Shown: positions 8,143-17,042 of the stretch, piece after piece
How positions within the stretch are numbered: the first letter of the stretch is position 1
Layout: each line of letters starts with the position of its first letter
Origin: Panacagrimonas sp041635265
GTDB lineage: Bacteria; Pseudomonadota; Gammaproteobacteria; Nevskiales; Nevskiaceae
Direction: 5' to 3'
DNA length: 64,000 nucleotides
Assembly: GCA_041635265.1 (NCBI GenBank)
Contig: JBFJJV010000001.1
Location: 12,602-76,601 of the forward strand
Made by a program: the position numbers and the translations under genes
The notes under the pieces: model-generated
What the model saw: only the letters and a program-made list of their open reading frames with translations
Database searches by the model: none
Told to the model about the DNA's origin: nothing

Positions 8143-10122
8143 ATGAACTCAATATCGCGGTCGATGGCACTTCGCCGCTGCCAGCACGGGGCCGTCACCG
8201 TGTACGTGGTCCTGGCCATCGGCGCCCTGCTCACCGGCGCTTTTGCCGCCTTTGAGGTGGGTCGAATCTATCTCGCCAACCGGCAGATCCAGAAATTAGC
8301 CTCACTGGCTGCCCTGGATGCGGTGCGCGAAGTGAGCGCCTGCGAACGAGCGTTTGGAACCACGCCAGAGGCCATTCGCACGCAACTCGAACAACGCGTT
8401 GATGAAAGCCTTTTGCGCAACGGTAGCGCGGAATTGGTCGGAAAATTGACCATCTTGATCGAAACTGGCGAGCTTGAAGCCGTGCCGGTGACTGTCAACG
8501 GCAATGCCATGACCCTGCGCAGGCTGGCTCCCAGCGCAGAATCGGACATCGCCAGCGCCGATGCCATTCGCGTCACACTCACAGCGCCCTTCCCGACCAT
8601 GCTGACCCAGTTTTTGAGCAACGATGCCGGCAAACGCATGGAGGTGTCAGCAACGGCAGAACAGCCTTTGCTCGGAACTTTCTCTGTCGGCAGTGGGCTG
8701 GCGAGCTTGAATGAAGGCGCCCTCAATGCAGTCCTCGGCCCCCTGCTCGGCAGCCCCGATCCGCTCGACCTGAGTCTGGTTGACTTCAATGGATTAGCCG
8801 ACGCAAACGTGACTGCCGAGGCACTGGCGCTGGCACTCGGCGTCACCGTTAAAGACCTGTCAGACCCGCTGGCACTGGAAGTGCAATCGCCGGTCTTGTC
8901 CAATGTGCTGGGCAACCTGGCAGACAATCTATCCGGGACCGTCAGTGATGCAGCTGTGGATGCGATCCGCGACCTGGCTGATGCCGCAGCCAGCACGGAG
9001 ACCTTCTCTATCGACCAATTGCTGGGGGGCCTGGGCGGAGTATCCCCAGACGCAACGGTAGGCAATGCGCTGGACATCATCACGACGCTGGCGCAAGCCG
9101 CCAATGCTGACCCTGACGGCGCTACAACACCCATACCAATCAACATCGGCGCCTCTGTAGCCGGAATCACGGTCAATAACTTTATTCAGATCATCGAGCC
9201 CCCGCAGCGCGGACAGGGACGACCTGGATCTGACACCGCCGTTGCTCGCACTGCTCAGATTCGCCTGATGGTTCGCGTAGACGCGACCGACCTCCTGAGT
9301 GGCCTGCAGGGCGCGCTGCAAAGCGTCATTTCCACTGCACTCGGGCTGATCGGTTCTGTGACTGGCATGGTCTCGAACGTCGATGTTGCGGATGCGCTGA
9401 AAATCGGGATCGACGTAGAAGTGGCCCGCGCCTCGGCATTTCTCGACCGCATCGACTGCCCACAGCAAGGCGTCAACAGCGGCATGCCCATCGCCCAACT
9501 CAGCGCCGAAACCGGGGTTGCCAGTGTCATCATCAGTTCCTTCAGTGGAAACGCAGCCGACGCGCCGCCACTGGACCTCGGGGGCGAAATCCCGGTGGCC
9601 ACGGTCAGTATCGATGCCACTAACTTGAAGTTACTGGGTTTGCCTCTGCCTTCTCTGGGTCAGACCACGCTGGACTCGGCGCTCGCGGCAAGTTCTCTTG
9701 GCGTCAGCCAGACCGGCCCCAATCCACTACCTCGGAACGTCACCCTGTTCGAACAGATGAGCGCAAGCGACGGCAAGAATTACTACGAAGCCCTCGGCAT
9801 ACCCGAGGAAACCGCCGTCACCGGCAACCCGCAGACTGTAGGATCAGCCAGCTCTGTGGAACTGGACCTCGATCTGGACATCGAAACCTCGGGCACTGGG
9901 CTGACCGGCGGCCTTGCCGACGTTGCCGCAGAATTGAGCAGCGTGATCAATACGACGGTTGAACCGCTGTTGAGCGCTGTCGGCAACCTGGCCGGAACCA
10001 GGATCGACCCGATTCTAGGTGCCTTGGGCATTCAAACTGGCACCGCAGAAGTGGTGATGCACACTATCGAAATTGACCGACCGCTGATTGCCACGACGCA
10101 GCGCCCGCAGATTTCGCCGTAA
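8143..10122 (+). CDS. tadG: TadG-like pilus-assembly membrane protein
   Basis: A 659-residue protein with the TadG N-terminal architecture. A short basic leader ends in CQHG, followed by a hydrophobic segment (residues about 20-45) and the typical FEVGRIYLANRQIQKLASLAALDA block found in Tad-domain proteins. The rest is a long, glycine/alanine/leucine/aspartate-rich extracytoplasmic region with no cysteine-rich or VWA-type motif that I can recognise. TadG-like proteins anchor or help assemble Flp pili at the envelope. GGAG lies nine bases before the ATG. It is transcribed against the rest of the tad genes and is convergent with the DUF3613 gene, with 85 bases between stops and no T-tailed hairpin. 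The family is clear at the N-terminus; the C-terminal two-thirds is poorly conserved by eye. Confidence 0.78.
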   Translation: MNSISRSMALRRCQHGAVTVYVVLAIGALLTGAFAAFEVGRIYLANRQIQKLASLAALDAVREVSACERAFGTTPEAIRTQLEQRVDESLLRNGSAELVGKLTILIETGELEAVPVTVNGNAMTLRRLAPSAESDIASADAIRVTLTAPFPTMLTQFLSNDAGKRMEVSATAEQPLLGTFSVGSGLASLNEGALNAVLGPLLGSPDPLDLSLVDFNGLADANVTAEALALALGVTVKDLSDPLALEVQSPVLSNVLGNLADNLSGTVSDAAVDAIRDLADAAASTETFSIDQLLGGLGGVSPDATVGNALDIITTLAQAANADPDGATTPIPINIGASVAGITVNNFIQIIEPPQRGQGRPGSDTAVARTAQIRLMVRVDATDLLSGLQGALQSVISTALGLIGSVTGMVSNVDVADALKIGIDVEVARASAFLDRIDCPQQGVNSGMPIAQLSAETGVASVIISSFSGNAADAPPLDLGGEIPVATVSIDATNLKLLGLPLPSLGQTTLDSALAASSLGVSQTGPNPLPRNVTLFEQMSASDGKNYYEALGIPEETAVTGNPQTVGSASSVELDLDLDIETSGTGLTGGLADVAAELSSVINTTVEPLLSAVGNLAGTRIDPILGALGIQTGTAEVVMHTIEIDRPLIATTQRPQISP

Positions 10123-10207
10123 ACGGGGCTGGACCAGGGGAACCAGACTTCTGGAGCGATCGGGCGGAGAAATTCTTCTGGCGGAGTTCCTGCCCGAAAA
10201 AGCCAGT

Positions 10208-10513
10208 TTATTCCCCGCTGTCCTCAACAAACGATCCCTTGCTCAACTCATCAGGAATAGGTTTCGTGAAACTTTCCGCGTAGCGTTCATAAGTTTTCTC
10301 AGCGATGTCCCCTGGCATGGGACGAGGCTCCGGCGAAGCGGCGCTTCCCCCTGTCTGCAGACCGATCCATTCGCGCGTTTCTGCGCCAAGTGGGTCCGCG
10401 GCAATGGATACGCTGCCCCAGCAGAGAAAAACAGCCGCAATAGCTGAAGAAAAACAAAGTGATTCTCGGGGTTTGCTGGTAATCATGTGACGCTCCGTTG
10501 ACTTGCTCTGCAT
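10208..10513 (-). CDS. DUF3613 domain protein of the tad locus
   Basis: A 101-residue secreted or membrane-anchored protein. After a basic N-terminus it has a signal-like hydrophobic run (residues about 22-38, ending SIAA). The mature part contains the features I associate with DUF3613: a TREWIGLQTGG block, MPGDIAEKTYERYAESF and PIPDELS. DUF3613 genes recur at the end of tad operons in Xanthomonadaceae and Burkholderiales; their function is unknown. The start codon overlaps the tadD stop (TGATG), which implies translational coupling. A second in-frame ATG nine codons in is an alternative. It is the last gene of the minus-strand tad operon. Confidence 0.75.
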   Translation of the reverse strand: MQSKSTERHMITSKPRESLCFSSAIAAVFLCWGSVSIAADPLGAETREWIGLQTGGSAASPEPRPMPGDIAEKTYERYAESFTKPIPDELSKGSFVEDSGE

Positions 10514-11226
10514 CAGCCGCGGCTTTTGCGCGTTGCCTGACGCGATATGGCCTGCGCCTGGCTGCGTAATTTTTGCAGCATTTGTTCCGACATTTCGCTT
10601 TCAGCTGCCAGACGGCGCACCGCTGGTTCATCTCCGGTAACCATCATCAGCAGGACCAGATTATTACGCGCCTTGGCACTGCCGTCGCCTGCGTCCAGCT
10701 CAACAGCCGTTGCCAGCTGCGTCAGGGCCTCGGAATAACGCTTAGACAACATCAGCGCGTAACCAAGATCATTGCGCATGTCGGCATTCGCCGGCCGTCG
10801 ATCAACCGCCTGCTGCAGCTGCCAGGTCGAGGTCGCCAGATCGGTTCTGGCGCTGATCAAACCCAATCCATAATAGGCATCAGCCACATAAGCCGGCTCC
10901 TTGAGCAACGCGCGGTAAAGTTCCTGCGCTCGCTCGATCTGGTCCAAATTGCGCCTCGCCTCGGCCTCAAGAAGCGTTAGCTCCGGGGAGCTTCCACTAT
11001 CCGCTACATGTGCCTCGAGATGCGCGATAGCTGCGTAGTACTGCTTGCTCGCGACCATGCCCCGTATCAGATCAGCATGAACACCGCGTCGGCTCTCTGC
11101 TGAATCTGAATCTGCGGCTAGGCCGGGGCTGACTTTCCTTTCAGCTTCAAAAACCGGCACATTGCCACAGGCGCTGAGTAGCGCGAGCAATGGAATCATG
11201 ATCGGCAGCACCACAAGCTTGGGCAT
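10513..11226 (-). CDS. tadD: TadD-like TPR lipoprotein
   Basis: A 237-residue lipoprotein with lipobox LLSAC and lipidated cysteine C20. It carries tetratricopeptide-like helical repeats, visible as LTLLEAEARRNLDQIERAQELYRAL, a YYGLGLI block and an ADMRNDLGYALMLSKRYSEAL-type repeat. TadD proteins are proposed pilotins or scaffolds needed for secretin and pilus assembly. The ATG overlaps the tadC stop as TGATG, and its own stop overlaps the next start in the same way, so tadC-tadD-DUF3613 are translationally coupled. Sorting residues after the cysteine (GN) do not suggest inner-membrane retention. Confidence 0.85.
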   Translation of the reverse strand: MPKLVVLPIMIPLLALLSACGNVPVFEAERKVSPGLAADSDSAESRRGVHADLIRGMVASKQYYAAIAHLEAHVADSGSSPELTLLEAEARRNLDQIERAQELYRALLKEPAYVADAYYGLGLISARTDLATSTWQLQQAVDRRPANADMRNDLGYALMLSKRYSEALTQLATAVELDAGDGSAKARNNLVLLMMVTGDEPAVRRLAAESEMSEQMLQKLRSQAQAISRQATRKSRG

Positions 11227-12161
11227 CAGATGTCACCACTTAGCGCGCGCAGAATCGACAGGAAAGCGGGGCCGGCGACAAAGATCAGCAGCGCTGGAAA
11301 GAAGAAGCCGACCATGACAATGGTCATACGGCCCGAAATCAGGTTGACCATTTCACGCATGTCCATCGTGCGCCGCTCTTCCAGTACTTCAAGTGTTTCC
11401 AGCAGCGGATCACGAACCTCACCACCGTAACGATCAACCTGCCTGAGCAGCGCCAGCACATTGGTCAGATCGTCGTTATCAATACCTGCTGCAAGGTTTT
11501 TCAGCACTTCATTGGTATCACCGCCAGCGTCGAGCTGACGCAGCACCAGCTCAAACTCACGGCCCAGTTCAGGCAGAACTCCTCGTCCGTCGCGCACCAT
11601 GCTGCCAAATGCCTGGCGAGTCGAAAGTCCTGCTTCAAACAGAAGCACCAGCAAATGGATCAGCAAGGGCACTTCGCCCTTGATGCGGCGCACACGAGCT
11701 TCCGCCCGCTTGCGCAATACCACGCGCGGGATCAGCAGGCCCAGCAGTACAGAAAGACCGATTCCGATCAGCAGTACCGCGGGCTGGTGCAGCTTGGGCG
11801 GCGCGATATTCCATAGGAAAAACATTCCAGCCAGGAAAACGAACGGAGCGAGCGCCGACATCATGTAAAAAGTGCGTCTCTCACGCTGTGTGCGCCAACC
11901 AGCCTGGATCAGCAGTTTCGAACTCTCGTTCCCAGCATCAATCAGGCCTTCAATCTTCTTGCCCTGATCTGCCAGCGTCTGTGCAAACACACTTGAGTTG
12001 GACCCGTCCAGCCCGGCGGCTTCGGCCGCGCGCGGGTCGAGCCGACGCTGCACCTTGACCGTCGTCACCGTCCTTGAATACAGGTAAATCAGGCAGGCAA
12101 TCGCAACCAGAGCAGCGAGGATGGCGCCGGAAACCAGGGTGGCAAAGAGTGCGGGAGACAT
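11226..12161 (-). CDS. tadC: TadC, type II secretion F-family inner-membrane protein
   Basis: A 311-residue polytopic membrane protein of the GspF/TadC family, forming with TadB the inner-membrane platform for Flp pilus assembly. Visible features are an N-terminal TM (ALFATLVSGAILAALVAIACLIYL), two hydrophobic segments around residues 100-150, the cytoplasmic helical T2SSF domain with EVPLLIHLLVLLFEAGLSTRQAF, and a C-terminal TM (MTIVMVGFFFPALLIFVAGPAFL). The start ATG overlaps the tadB stop (TGATG). A longer reading to 12269 would run inside tadB and has no secretion-family similarity, so it was not used. Confidence 0.92.
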   Translation of the reverse strand: MSPALFATLVSGAILAALVAIACLIYLYSRTVTTVKVQRRLDPRAAEAAGLDGSNSSVFAQTLADQGKKIEGLIDAGNESSKLLIQAGWRTQRERRTFYMMSALAPFVFLAGMFFLWNIAPPKLHQPAVLLIGIGLSVLLGLLIPRVVLRKRAEARVRRIKGEVPLLIHLLVLLFEAGLSTRQAFGSMVRDGRGVLPELGREFELVLRQLDAGGDTNEVLKNLAAGIDNDDLTNVLALLRQVDRYGGEVRDPLLETLEVLEERRTMDMREMVNLISGRMTIVMVGFFFPALLIFVAGPAFLSILRALSGDI

Positions 12162-13081
12162 CAGACGTGGTCTTCTGTTGCGCCCATCATGCGGTAGATC
12201 ACCACCACGCCCGTGATCTGCAATCCCGCTGCGATCAGGAGCGCAATGCGGCCGCCAGAGGATGCCCACATCTGGTTGTAAAACTCTGGATTCTGCAAAA
12301 ACAGAACCGAGGAGATGGCAAGAGGAATCACTGACAACACCACGGCAGACAGGCGCGTCTCGGCCGTCAGCGCGCGCAGTTCCCGCGCGGCCGAATCGCG
12401 TGCACGAATGGCGGCCATCAAGCTGCGAAACAGGCTGCGCAAAGAGCCACCATAGCGCCGATTGACCGACGCAGCCAGCGCCATGACCTTGATGTCACGA
12501 ATACCGTGAATCTCAGCGAGGTCAAACAGGGCTTCGTCCAGCTGCGCGCCGTGGCGTACCTGGCGGCTAACAGATAGAAATAATTTCCGAATCGGATCCG
12601 GGCTGTCTTCGGCCGCCAGAGACAATGACTCCTCCAGAGTGCTGCCGGCCTGGAGCACACGCAATCCCGCCTCAAGAAAACTCGGCATCTGCGACACGAT
12701 CAATGCACGGCGACGTGACGCCCGGCGACGTAATACGCCGTAGCCAAAGGCGAGCAAGGCCGCGATCAGAAACAAACCCTGCAGAAACCCGAACATCAGG
12801 AACGCAATGGGCACCAGTCCCAATACAATCCAAAGCACCTTGGTCACGGTCGGTGGATCTGCTTCCGATCCGGCACTCCACATGATGTGACAGGCCCAGC
12901 GCAGTGCCGGATTTTTCAGCTGTGATTCGCGAGACACATAGACGGTATCTATGGGGTCATCACCCGCGCGCAGGCGCAGGGCAATGGTCTCACCACGCTC
13001 CCTGGCGTTGGAGTAGATCAGCAACCAGATGGCAATTCCTGCCATAAGCACTGCAAACCCGAAGATCACGAAGGCGGCCAT
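12161..13081 (-). CDS. tadB: TadB, type II secretion F-family inner-membrane protein
   Basis: A 306-residue polytopic membrane protein and partner of TadC. It has an N-terminal TM (AAFVIFGFAVLMAGIAIWLLIY), a second hydrophobic pair around residues 80-120 (VLWIVLGLVPIAFLMFGFLQGLFLIAALLAFGY), and the T2SSF domain. That domain includes QMPSFLEAGLRVLQAGSTLEESL and EIHGIRDIKVMALAASVNRRYGGSL, and is followed by C-terminal TM segments. The start at 13081 follows the tadA stop by 13 bases. The upstream extension to 13150 lies inside tadA and was rejected. It is translationally coupled to tadC. Confidence 0.92.
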   Translation of the reverse strand: MAAFVIFGFAVLMAGIAIWLLIYSNARERGETIALRLRAGDDPIDTVYVSRESQLKNPALRWACHIMWSAGSEADPPTVTKVLWIVLGLVPIAFLMFGFLQGLFLIAALLAFGYGVLRRRASRRRALIVSQMPSFLEAGLRVLQAGSTLEESLSLAAEDSPDPIRKLFLSVSRQVRHGAQLDEALFDLAEIHGIRDIKVMALAASVNRRYGGSLRSLFRSLMAAIRARDSAARELRALTAETRLSAVVLSVIPLAISSVLFLQNPEFYNQMWASSGGRIALLIAAGLQITGVVVIYRMMGATEDHV

Positions 13082-13094
13082 GTCGAGATCGTCC

Positions 13095-14309
13095 CTAGGC
13101 GCCGCGCAAGTCCAGCAGCTGACCCTTCTCAAGGTCGTAGCGGAACACATCCTTCATGATCAGGCCATTCTCGTCGTGTCCATTGACCTCGACCACCGAC
13201 ATCAGACGGCGCTCACCACTGGCAAGACGCGAGACCTGCACAAACATGCGGATAGCGGCAGCAACCTGGCCACGGAATGTAACGTCGCTGCCGGAGAATC
13301 CGGCAAAGCCGGCGAGCAGTTCCAGCCGGTGAATCGCATCACGCGGATTATTGGCGTGCAGTGTCGTCATGGAGCCGTCATGTCCGGTATTCATGGCTTG
13401 CAGCATGTCCATCACTTCATCACCGCGCACCTCACCGACCACAATTCGGTCCGGTCGCATACGCAGTGCATTGCGCACCAGATCACGCGCAGTCACCGCA
13501 CGCTCCCCTTCCAGGTTTGGCGGGCGTGTTTCAAGACGCACCACGTGATGGTGAGCCAGGCGTAACTCGGCAGCGTCTTCGACGGTAATGATCCGCTCGC
13601 CCGCCGGAATCCATTGCGACAGCAAATTCAGAAACGTGGTTTTGCCCGATCCCGTGCCCCCGGTCACGATCAGGCTAGTACGCTCTTCGACGCGTTTCTT
13701 GAGGTAGTCGAGCACTGCGGGTGTGACACTGCCACTCCGGATCAGGTCATCTGCACTCAGTGCGTATTTTTTGAATTTTCGGATTGACAGGCACGGTCCG
13801 TCGAGCGCGATCGGCGGGATGATGGCGTTCACGCGAGATCCGTCCTGCAGCCTGGCATCGACCATCGGGGTCGATTCATCGACACGACGACCGATCGGAG
13901 ACAGGATGCGCTGAATGACGCGAATCACATGCGCGTCATTTACAAACCGCACCGGCGCTGTTGAGAGCAAACCATCACGCTCAACGAACACCCGATTTGG
14001 ACCATTGACCACGATGTCGTTGACCGTGTCATCTTCGATCAGGGACTGAATCGGACCAAAGCCCATGAGTTCATCGCGCGCATCTTGCGCCAGCGTTTCG
14101 CTCTCTCTGGAATTGACCGGCAAGCGCTGTTTGGTTACGTATGCCCTGACCTGTTCGGACACAAAGCGCTCAATCTGCGGCCCGTCCCAGCGCTCAATCT
14201 CAAGATTGCGTTCCTCGATCTGAAGGATCAGATTTCGGTGAATGGCGCTCTTGAGCTCCTGATACTTATCAGAAAGCCGGAAACGGGTTATGGGGTCAGG
14301 GCTGTTCAT
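13095..14309 (-). CDS. tadA: TadA/CpaF secretion ATPase
   Basis: A 404-residue cytoplasmic hexameric ATPase of the PulE/VirB11 superfamily that powers Flp pilus extension and probably retraction. The Walker A motif is IVTGGTGSGKTTFLNLL. Asp-box and Walker B motifs are visible as ITVEDAAELRL and PDRIVVGEVRGDEVMDML, followed by the GHDGSMTTLHANNPRDAI His-box. An N-terminal all-helical region leads into the FGPIQSLIEDDTVNDIVVNGPNRVFVERDG sensor-like block typical of CpaF. It lies between tadZ (20-base gap) and tadB (13-base gap), consistent with one operon. Confidence 0.97.
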   Translation of the reverse strand: MNSPDPITRFRLSDKYQELKSAIHRNLILQIEERNLEIERWDGPQIERFVSEQVRAYVTKQRLPVNSRESETLAQDARDELMGFGPIQSLIEDDTVNDIVVNGPNRVFVERDGLLSTAPVRFVNDAHVIRVIQRILSPIGRRVDESTPMVDARLQDGSRVNAIIPPIALDGPCLSIRKFKKYALSADDLIRSGSVTPAVLDYLKKRVEERTSLIVTGGTGSGKTTFLNLLSQWIPAGERIITVEDAAELRLAHHHVVRLETRPPNLEGERAVTARDLVRNALRMRPDRIVVGEVRGDEVMDMLQAMNTGHDGSMTTLHANNPRDAIHRLELLAGFAGFSGSDVTFRGQVAAAIRMFVQVSRLASGERRLMSVVEVNGHDENGLIMKDVFRYDLEKGQLLDLRGA

Positions 14310-14329
14310 GACTGAATGAGCTCACCCGC

Positions 14330-15532
14330 TCATTTCCTGAATAGCTTGCTGAATACACCGGGGGAAACCAGCGATGAACGTCGCAAACTGGCGCGGCCCA
14401 ATAAGCGGCCGGCCAAGTCTCGAACATCGCCGCAGTAATTATCCTTCGGGGCGCATTCAAACATCGAAACACCCTGGTTCATAGACTGAATACGAGTGTC
14501 GCCGCTCGAGGCGGGCAGACTTGCCATGACCGGCAGTTCGAGTAATTCCGCCAGATTCTCGGGCTCCAAACCTACGCGCTTCCGGTAGTTGTCTACGATC
14601 AGCTCGACATTGTCCAGCGGGCACTGCTCCAGCCGAAGCGCGCGCACCAGATACTTGCTATGGCGCGACTTAAGAATGGATTGGTCGGTCAGCAACATCG
14701 TCTTGGAACAGGTTCTGATGAGGCCCTCCTGGACGCCCAGTGGCAGGTGTCCATCAAAGCTGATCACGATCGAGGCAAATAGTCCGCGCAGGACTCCCAG
14801 CAGTGCCACCAGCTCGTCGCCGTCGATATGAGGCCTGCCCTGCATGTCTTCTGGCAGACTCAGTAAATAAATCCCGCTCTTGTGCTTTGTAAAAGCGGTA
14901 TCGACCAAGGTGCCATCACAGCGGCTGCCGTCGTTGATCGCATCGAGCACACCATAGGTCTGGTTGATGTTGAGGAAAATATTCGCCGCACCTGCGGGTA
15001 GCGCCAGATCGAGCAGTAAAGTGCGGGATTCGCTTCCTGTCTGTTCGCCGCAGGCCAGCGCCAGATGCGCGGCCAGAAAGGCGATCCCCTCGTACGGCAC
15101 GGCCGCCATGACACCAAATATGCTGCCCTGATTGGCTGGAGTCGATCCGGTTGATATTGCACCCGGTCGTTTCATCAAGCGGGCTAGCAGGGTTTCCAGA
15201 TTGCTTTCATCCTGATTGAGAATGAAAAAATCGCGGGCGCCGGCACGCATGGCTGACAGCATTAAACCCGAATCACCCTCGTGCGCCAGCCCCACAACGG
15301 CGATGTCCGGCTTCATTTCCAGCAGGCGCGCGATCATCTCGACGCGGCTCGCAGCGGTCGCCGCTTCAACCGCGAAGAACACGATGTCGATCCGCCCGAC
15401 GGAGGCGATGCGATCCATCACCTCGTCAATGTGTTCGGCTTTGGCAGAAGTGACCTGGAGTGTCGAGGCAGATTCCTCGAGCCAGCTCTGAAACAGCGGG
15501 TCCTCCGCAAAGAGCAGGGCCTGAATTCTCAC
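14330..15532 (-). CDS. tadZ: TadZ/CpaE-like localisation protein without a canonical P-loop
   Basis: A 400-residue protein with an N-terminal receiver-like fold (IQALLFAEDPLFQSWLEE, then IDIVFFAVEAATAASRVEMI and PDIAVVGLAHEGDSGLMLSAMRAGARDFF). A ParA/MinD-like domain follows from about residue 135. TadZ proteins recruit the Tad machine to the cell pole. Where ParA/MinD proteins have KGGxGK[ST], this one reads AAVPYEGIAFLAAHLAL, with no lysine or GK[ST]. The later LLLDLALPAGAANIF strand (Walker A' / B-like aspartate) remains. I infer it is a pseudo-ATPase. The start is GTG at 15532, without an obvious Shine-Dalgarno. It sits between the secretin and tadA. Confidence 0.82.
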   Translation of the reverse strand: MRIQALLFAEDPLFQSWLEESASTLQVTSAKAEHIDEVMDRIASVGRIDIVFFAVEAATAASRVEMIARLLEMKPDIAVVGLAHEGDSGLMLSAMRAGARDFFILNQDESNLETLLARLMKRPGAISTGSTPANQGSIFGVMAAVPYEGIAFLAAHLALACGEQTGSESRTLLLDLALPAGAANIFLNINQTYGVLDAINDGSRCDGTLVDTAFTKHKSGIYLLSLPEDMQGRPHIDGDELVALLGVLRGLFASIVISFDGHLPLGVQEGLIRTCSKTMLLTDQSILKSRHSKYLVRALRLEQCPLDNVELIVDNYRKRVGLEPENLAELLELPVMASLPASSGDTRIQSMNQGVSMFECAPKDNYCGDVRDLAGRLLGRASLRRSSLVSPGVFSKLFRK

Positions 15533-15583
15533 GAGCGTTTTACTGTCGTCCGGTTTGTCTGAATGGAACGTCTCACACCAGCG

Positions 15584-16978
15584 TTATTGACTGAAACCGA
15601 AGAGGCTAGAGTCTTTATCAAACTCACCAGTCTCTTCGAACATGATCTTTCCAAAGCCAGGACGATATTCGTCGTACTCGGAGCCCGGCAGCTTGGGCAG
15701 GGCCGCCTCGCGTGCCAAGGGCCGTACCAATCTTGGCGTTACCACCATGATCAATTCCTTCTCGACCCGTTGATTGCTTGCCGTCTTGAAAAAGGCCCCC
15801 AGAATGGGGATATCGCCCAGCCAAGGCACCTTGTCCACATTGGACGTCAGGTTGTTGCTGACCAGCCCTGAGATGACGAAACTTTCGCCGTCGCCCAGCT
15901 CAACACTGGTTTCAGTGCGCCGCACGGTCAGCGCAGGGACCGACACACCGCCGATCTGAATGCCCGCCGAAAAATCCAGATCACTGACTTCAGGAGCAAC
16001 ACGCAAAGCGATGCGATCCTTGGACAGGACCGTCGGCGTCAGTGATAGGCGAACACCAAACTCTTTGAATTCGACCGTGATCGAGCCATTGTTGCCCCCG
16101 GACTGCGCCACGGGAATCGGAAATTCTCCGCCAGCGAGAAACGTCGCCGTCTGGCCACTCATGGCAGTCAAGCTCGGCTCCGCCAGCACGCGCGCCAGCC
16201 CTTTGGATTCGAGCACGCTCAGTACCCCCAGAAAGCCCCGCGTGGCGTCACCGAAAACCAGATTAAAGGCATTGTTAACGGGCAGAAAGCCAGACGTACT
16301 CTCGACCTGGAAACCGCTACCAGCGGGTCTGGAAATACCGCTCAACAGGCCGGGCGGCGAAACCCCTGCCGTCGTGTTGACGACGTTCTTCAGAAATTGA
16401 GCGCCATAGGTCTGAAGCGTGCTGCGGTTGACCTCGGCAATCTTGATGGAAGTCAGCACCTGTGTATCGCCTTCGACAATGCTTTGATCCAATAGCCGGT
16501 CCGTTGCCGGTTTTGCCGATGCCAGCGCGCGACGGTAAGCCAGCAGATTGGGCAGTTTGCCCTCCAAACTGGCACCGCGCTCTATCTGAGCGCCCGCCAA
16601 CTCAGGATCCGCTCGCAGTGTTCTGGTCGGATCGACGACGCCGCCGACCTTGATTTTGTACTGCGCCGGCGCGCGCCCGGAACTCGGCCAGACCATCAAG
16701 CTGGTGACTCCCAGCGTCTTGCCGGTGACCAGCAATTCACGGGAGTTGATGACATTGACGTCCGCGATGGCGGGATCGCCTACGGCGATTCTTTTGACCG
16801 AAGTCTGTTCCCGGATCAACTTGTGAGTGCCCTGCTCGACCAGGATCACCTCATCGGTGTCCGCCTTATTTTGCGCGGTGGAAACCCCTGCACCCAGCGT
16901 CATCAGAACCAGGGCCGTCGAGACACAAAATGTGGCCAAGCGCCGTTGCCGCCCAGGCGAAGCTGTTTGCGCCTTCAT
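15584..16978 (-). CDS. cpaC: RcpA/CpaC outer-membrane secretin
   Basis: The secretin forms the outer-membrane channel for the Flp pilus. The 464-residue protein has a signal peptide (MKAQTASPGRQRRLATFC..., cleavage likely after VSTA). An N-terminal pilus/BON-like domain follows (VKRIAVGDPAIADVNVINSRELLVTGKTLGVTSLMVW region). The secretin core has LAEPSLTAMSGQTATFLAGGEFPIPV, ELGDGESFVISGLV and a VPWLGDIPILGAFF block, all hallmark secretin blocks. I chose the second ATG (16978) because it begins a standard signal peptide; an ATG five codons upstream (16993) is possible. Neither has a good ribosome binding site. Confidence 0.93.
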   Translation of the reverse strand: MKAQTASPGRQRRLATFCVSTALVLMTLGAGVSTAQNKADTDEVILVEQGTHKLIREQTSVKRIAVGDPAIADVNVINSRELLVTGKTLGVTSLMVWPSSGRAPAQYKIKVGGVVDPTRTLRADPELAGAQIERGASLEGKLPNLLAYRRALASAKPATDRLLDQSIVEGDTQVLTSIKIAEVNRSTLQTYGAQFLKNVVNTTAGVSPPGLLSGISRPAGSGFQVESTSGFLPVNNAFNLVFGDATRGFLGVLSVLESKGLARVLAEPSLTAMSGQTATFLAGGEFPIPVAQSGGNNGSITVEFKEFGVRLSLTPTVLSKDRIALRVAPEVSDLDFSAGIQIGGVSVPALTVRRTETSVELGDGESFVISGLVSNNLTSNVDKVPWLGDIPILGAFFKTASNQRVEKELIMVVTPRLVRPLAREAALPKLPGSEYDEYRPGFGKIMFEETGEFDKDSSLFGFSQ

Positions 16979-17042
16979 GATTTTAATGAACATGATCGGT
17001 AGGAATTCTTCAGCATCTTGTTGTTATACATCAGTGACCGCA

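Noticed and set aside
7893..8234. N-terminal extension of the GGDEF/EAL protein to 8234
   Set aside because: It would overlap the divergent tadG start and lacks a ribosome binding site, whereas GTG at 7892 has GGAG and is followed at once by a TM segment.
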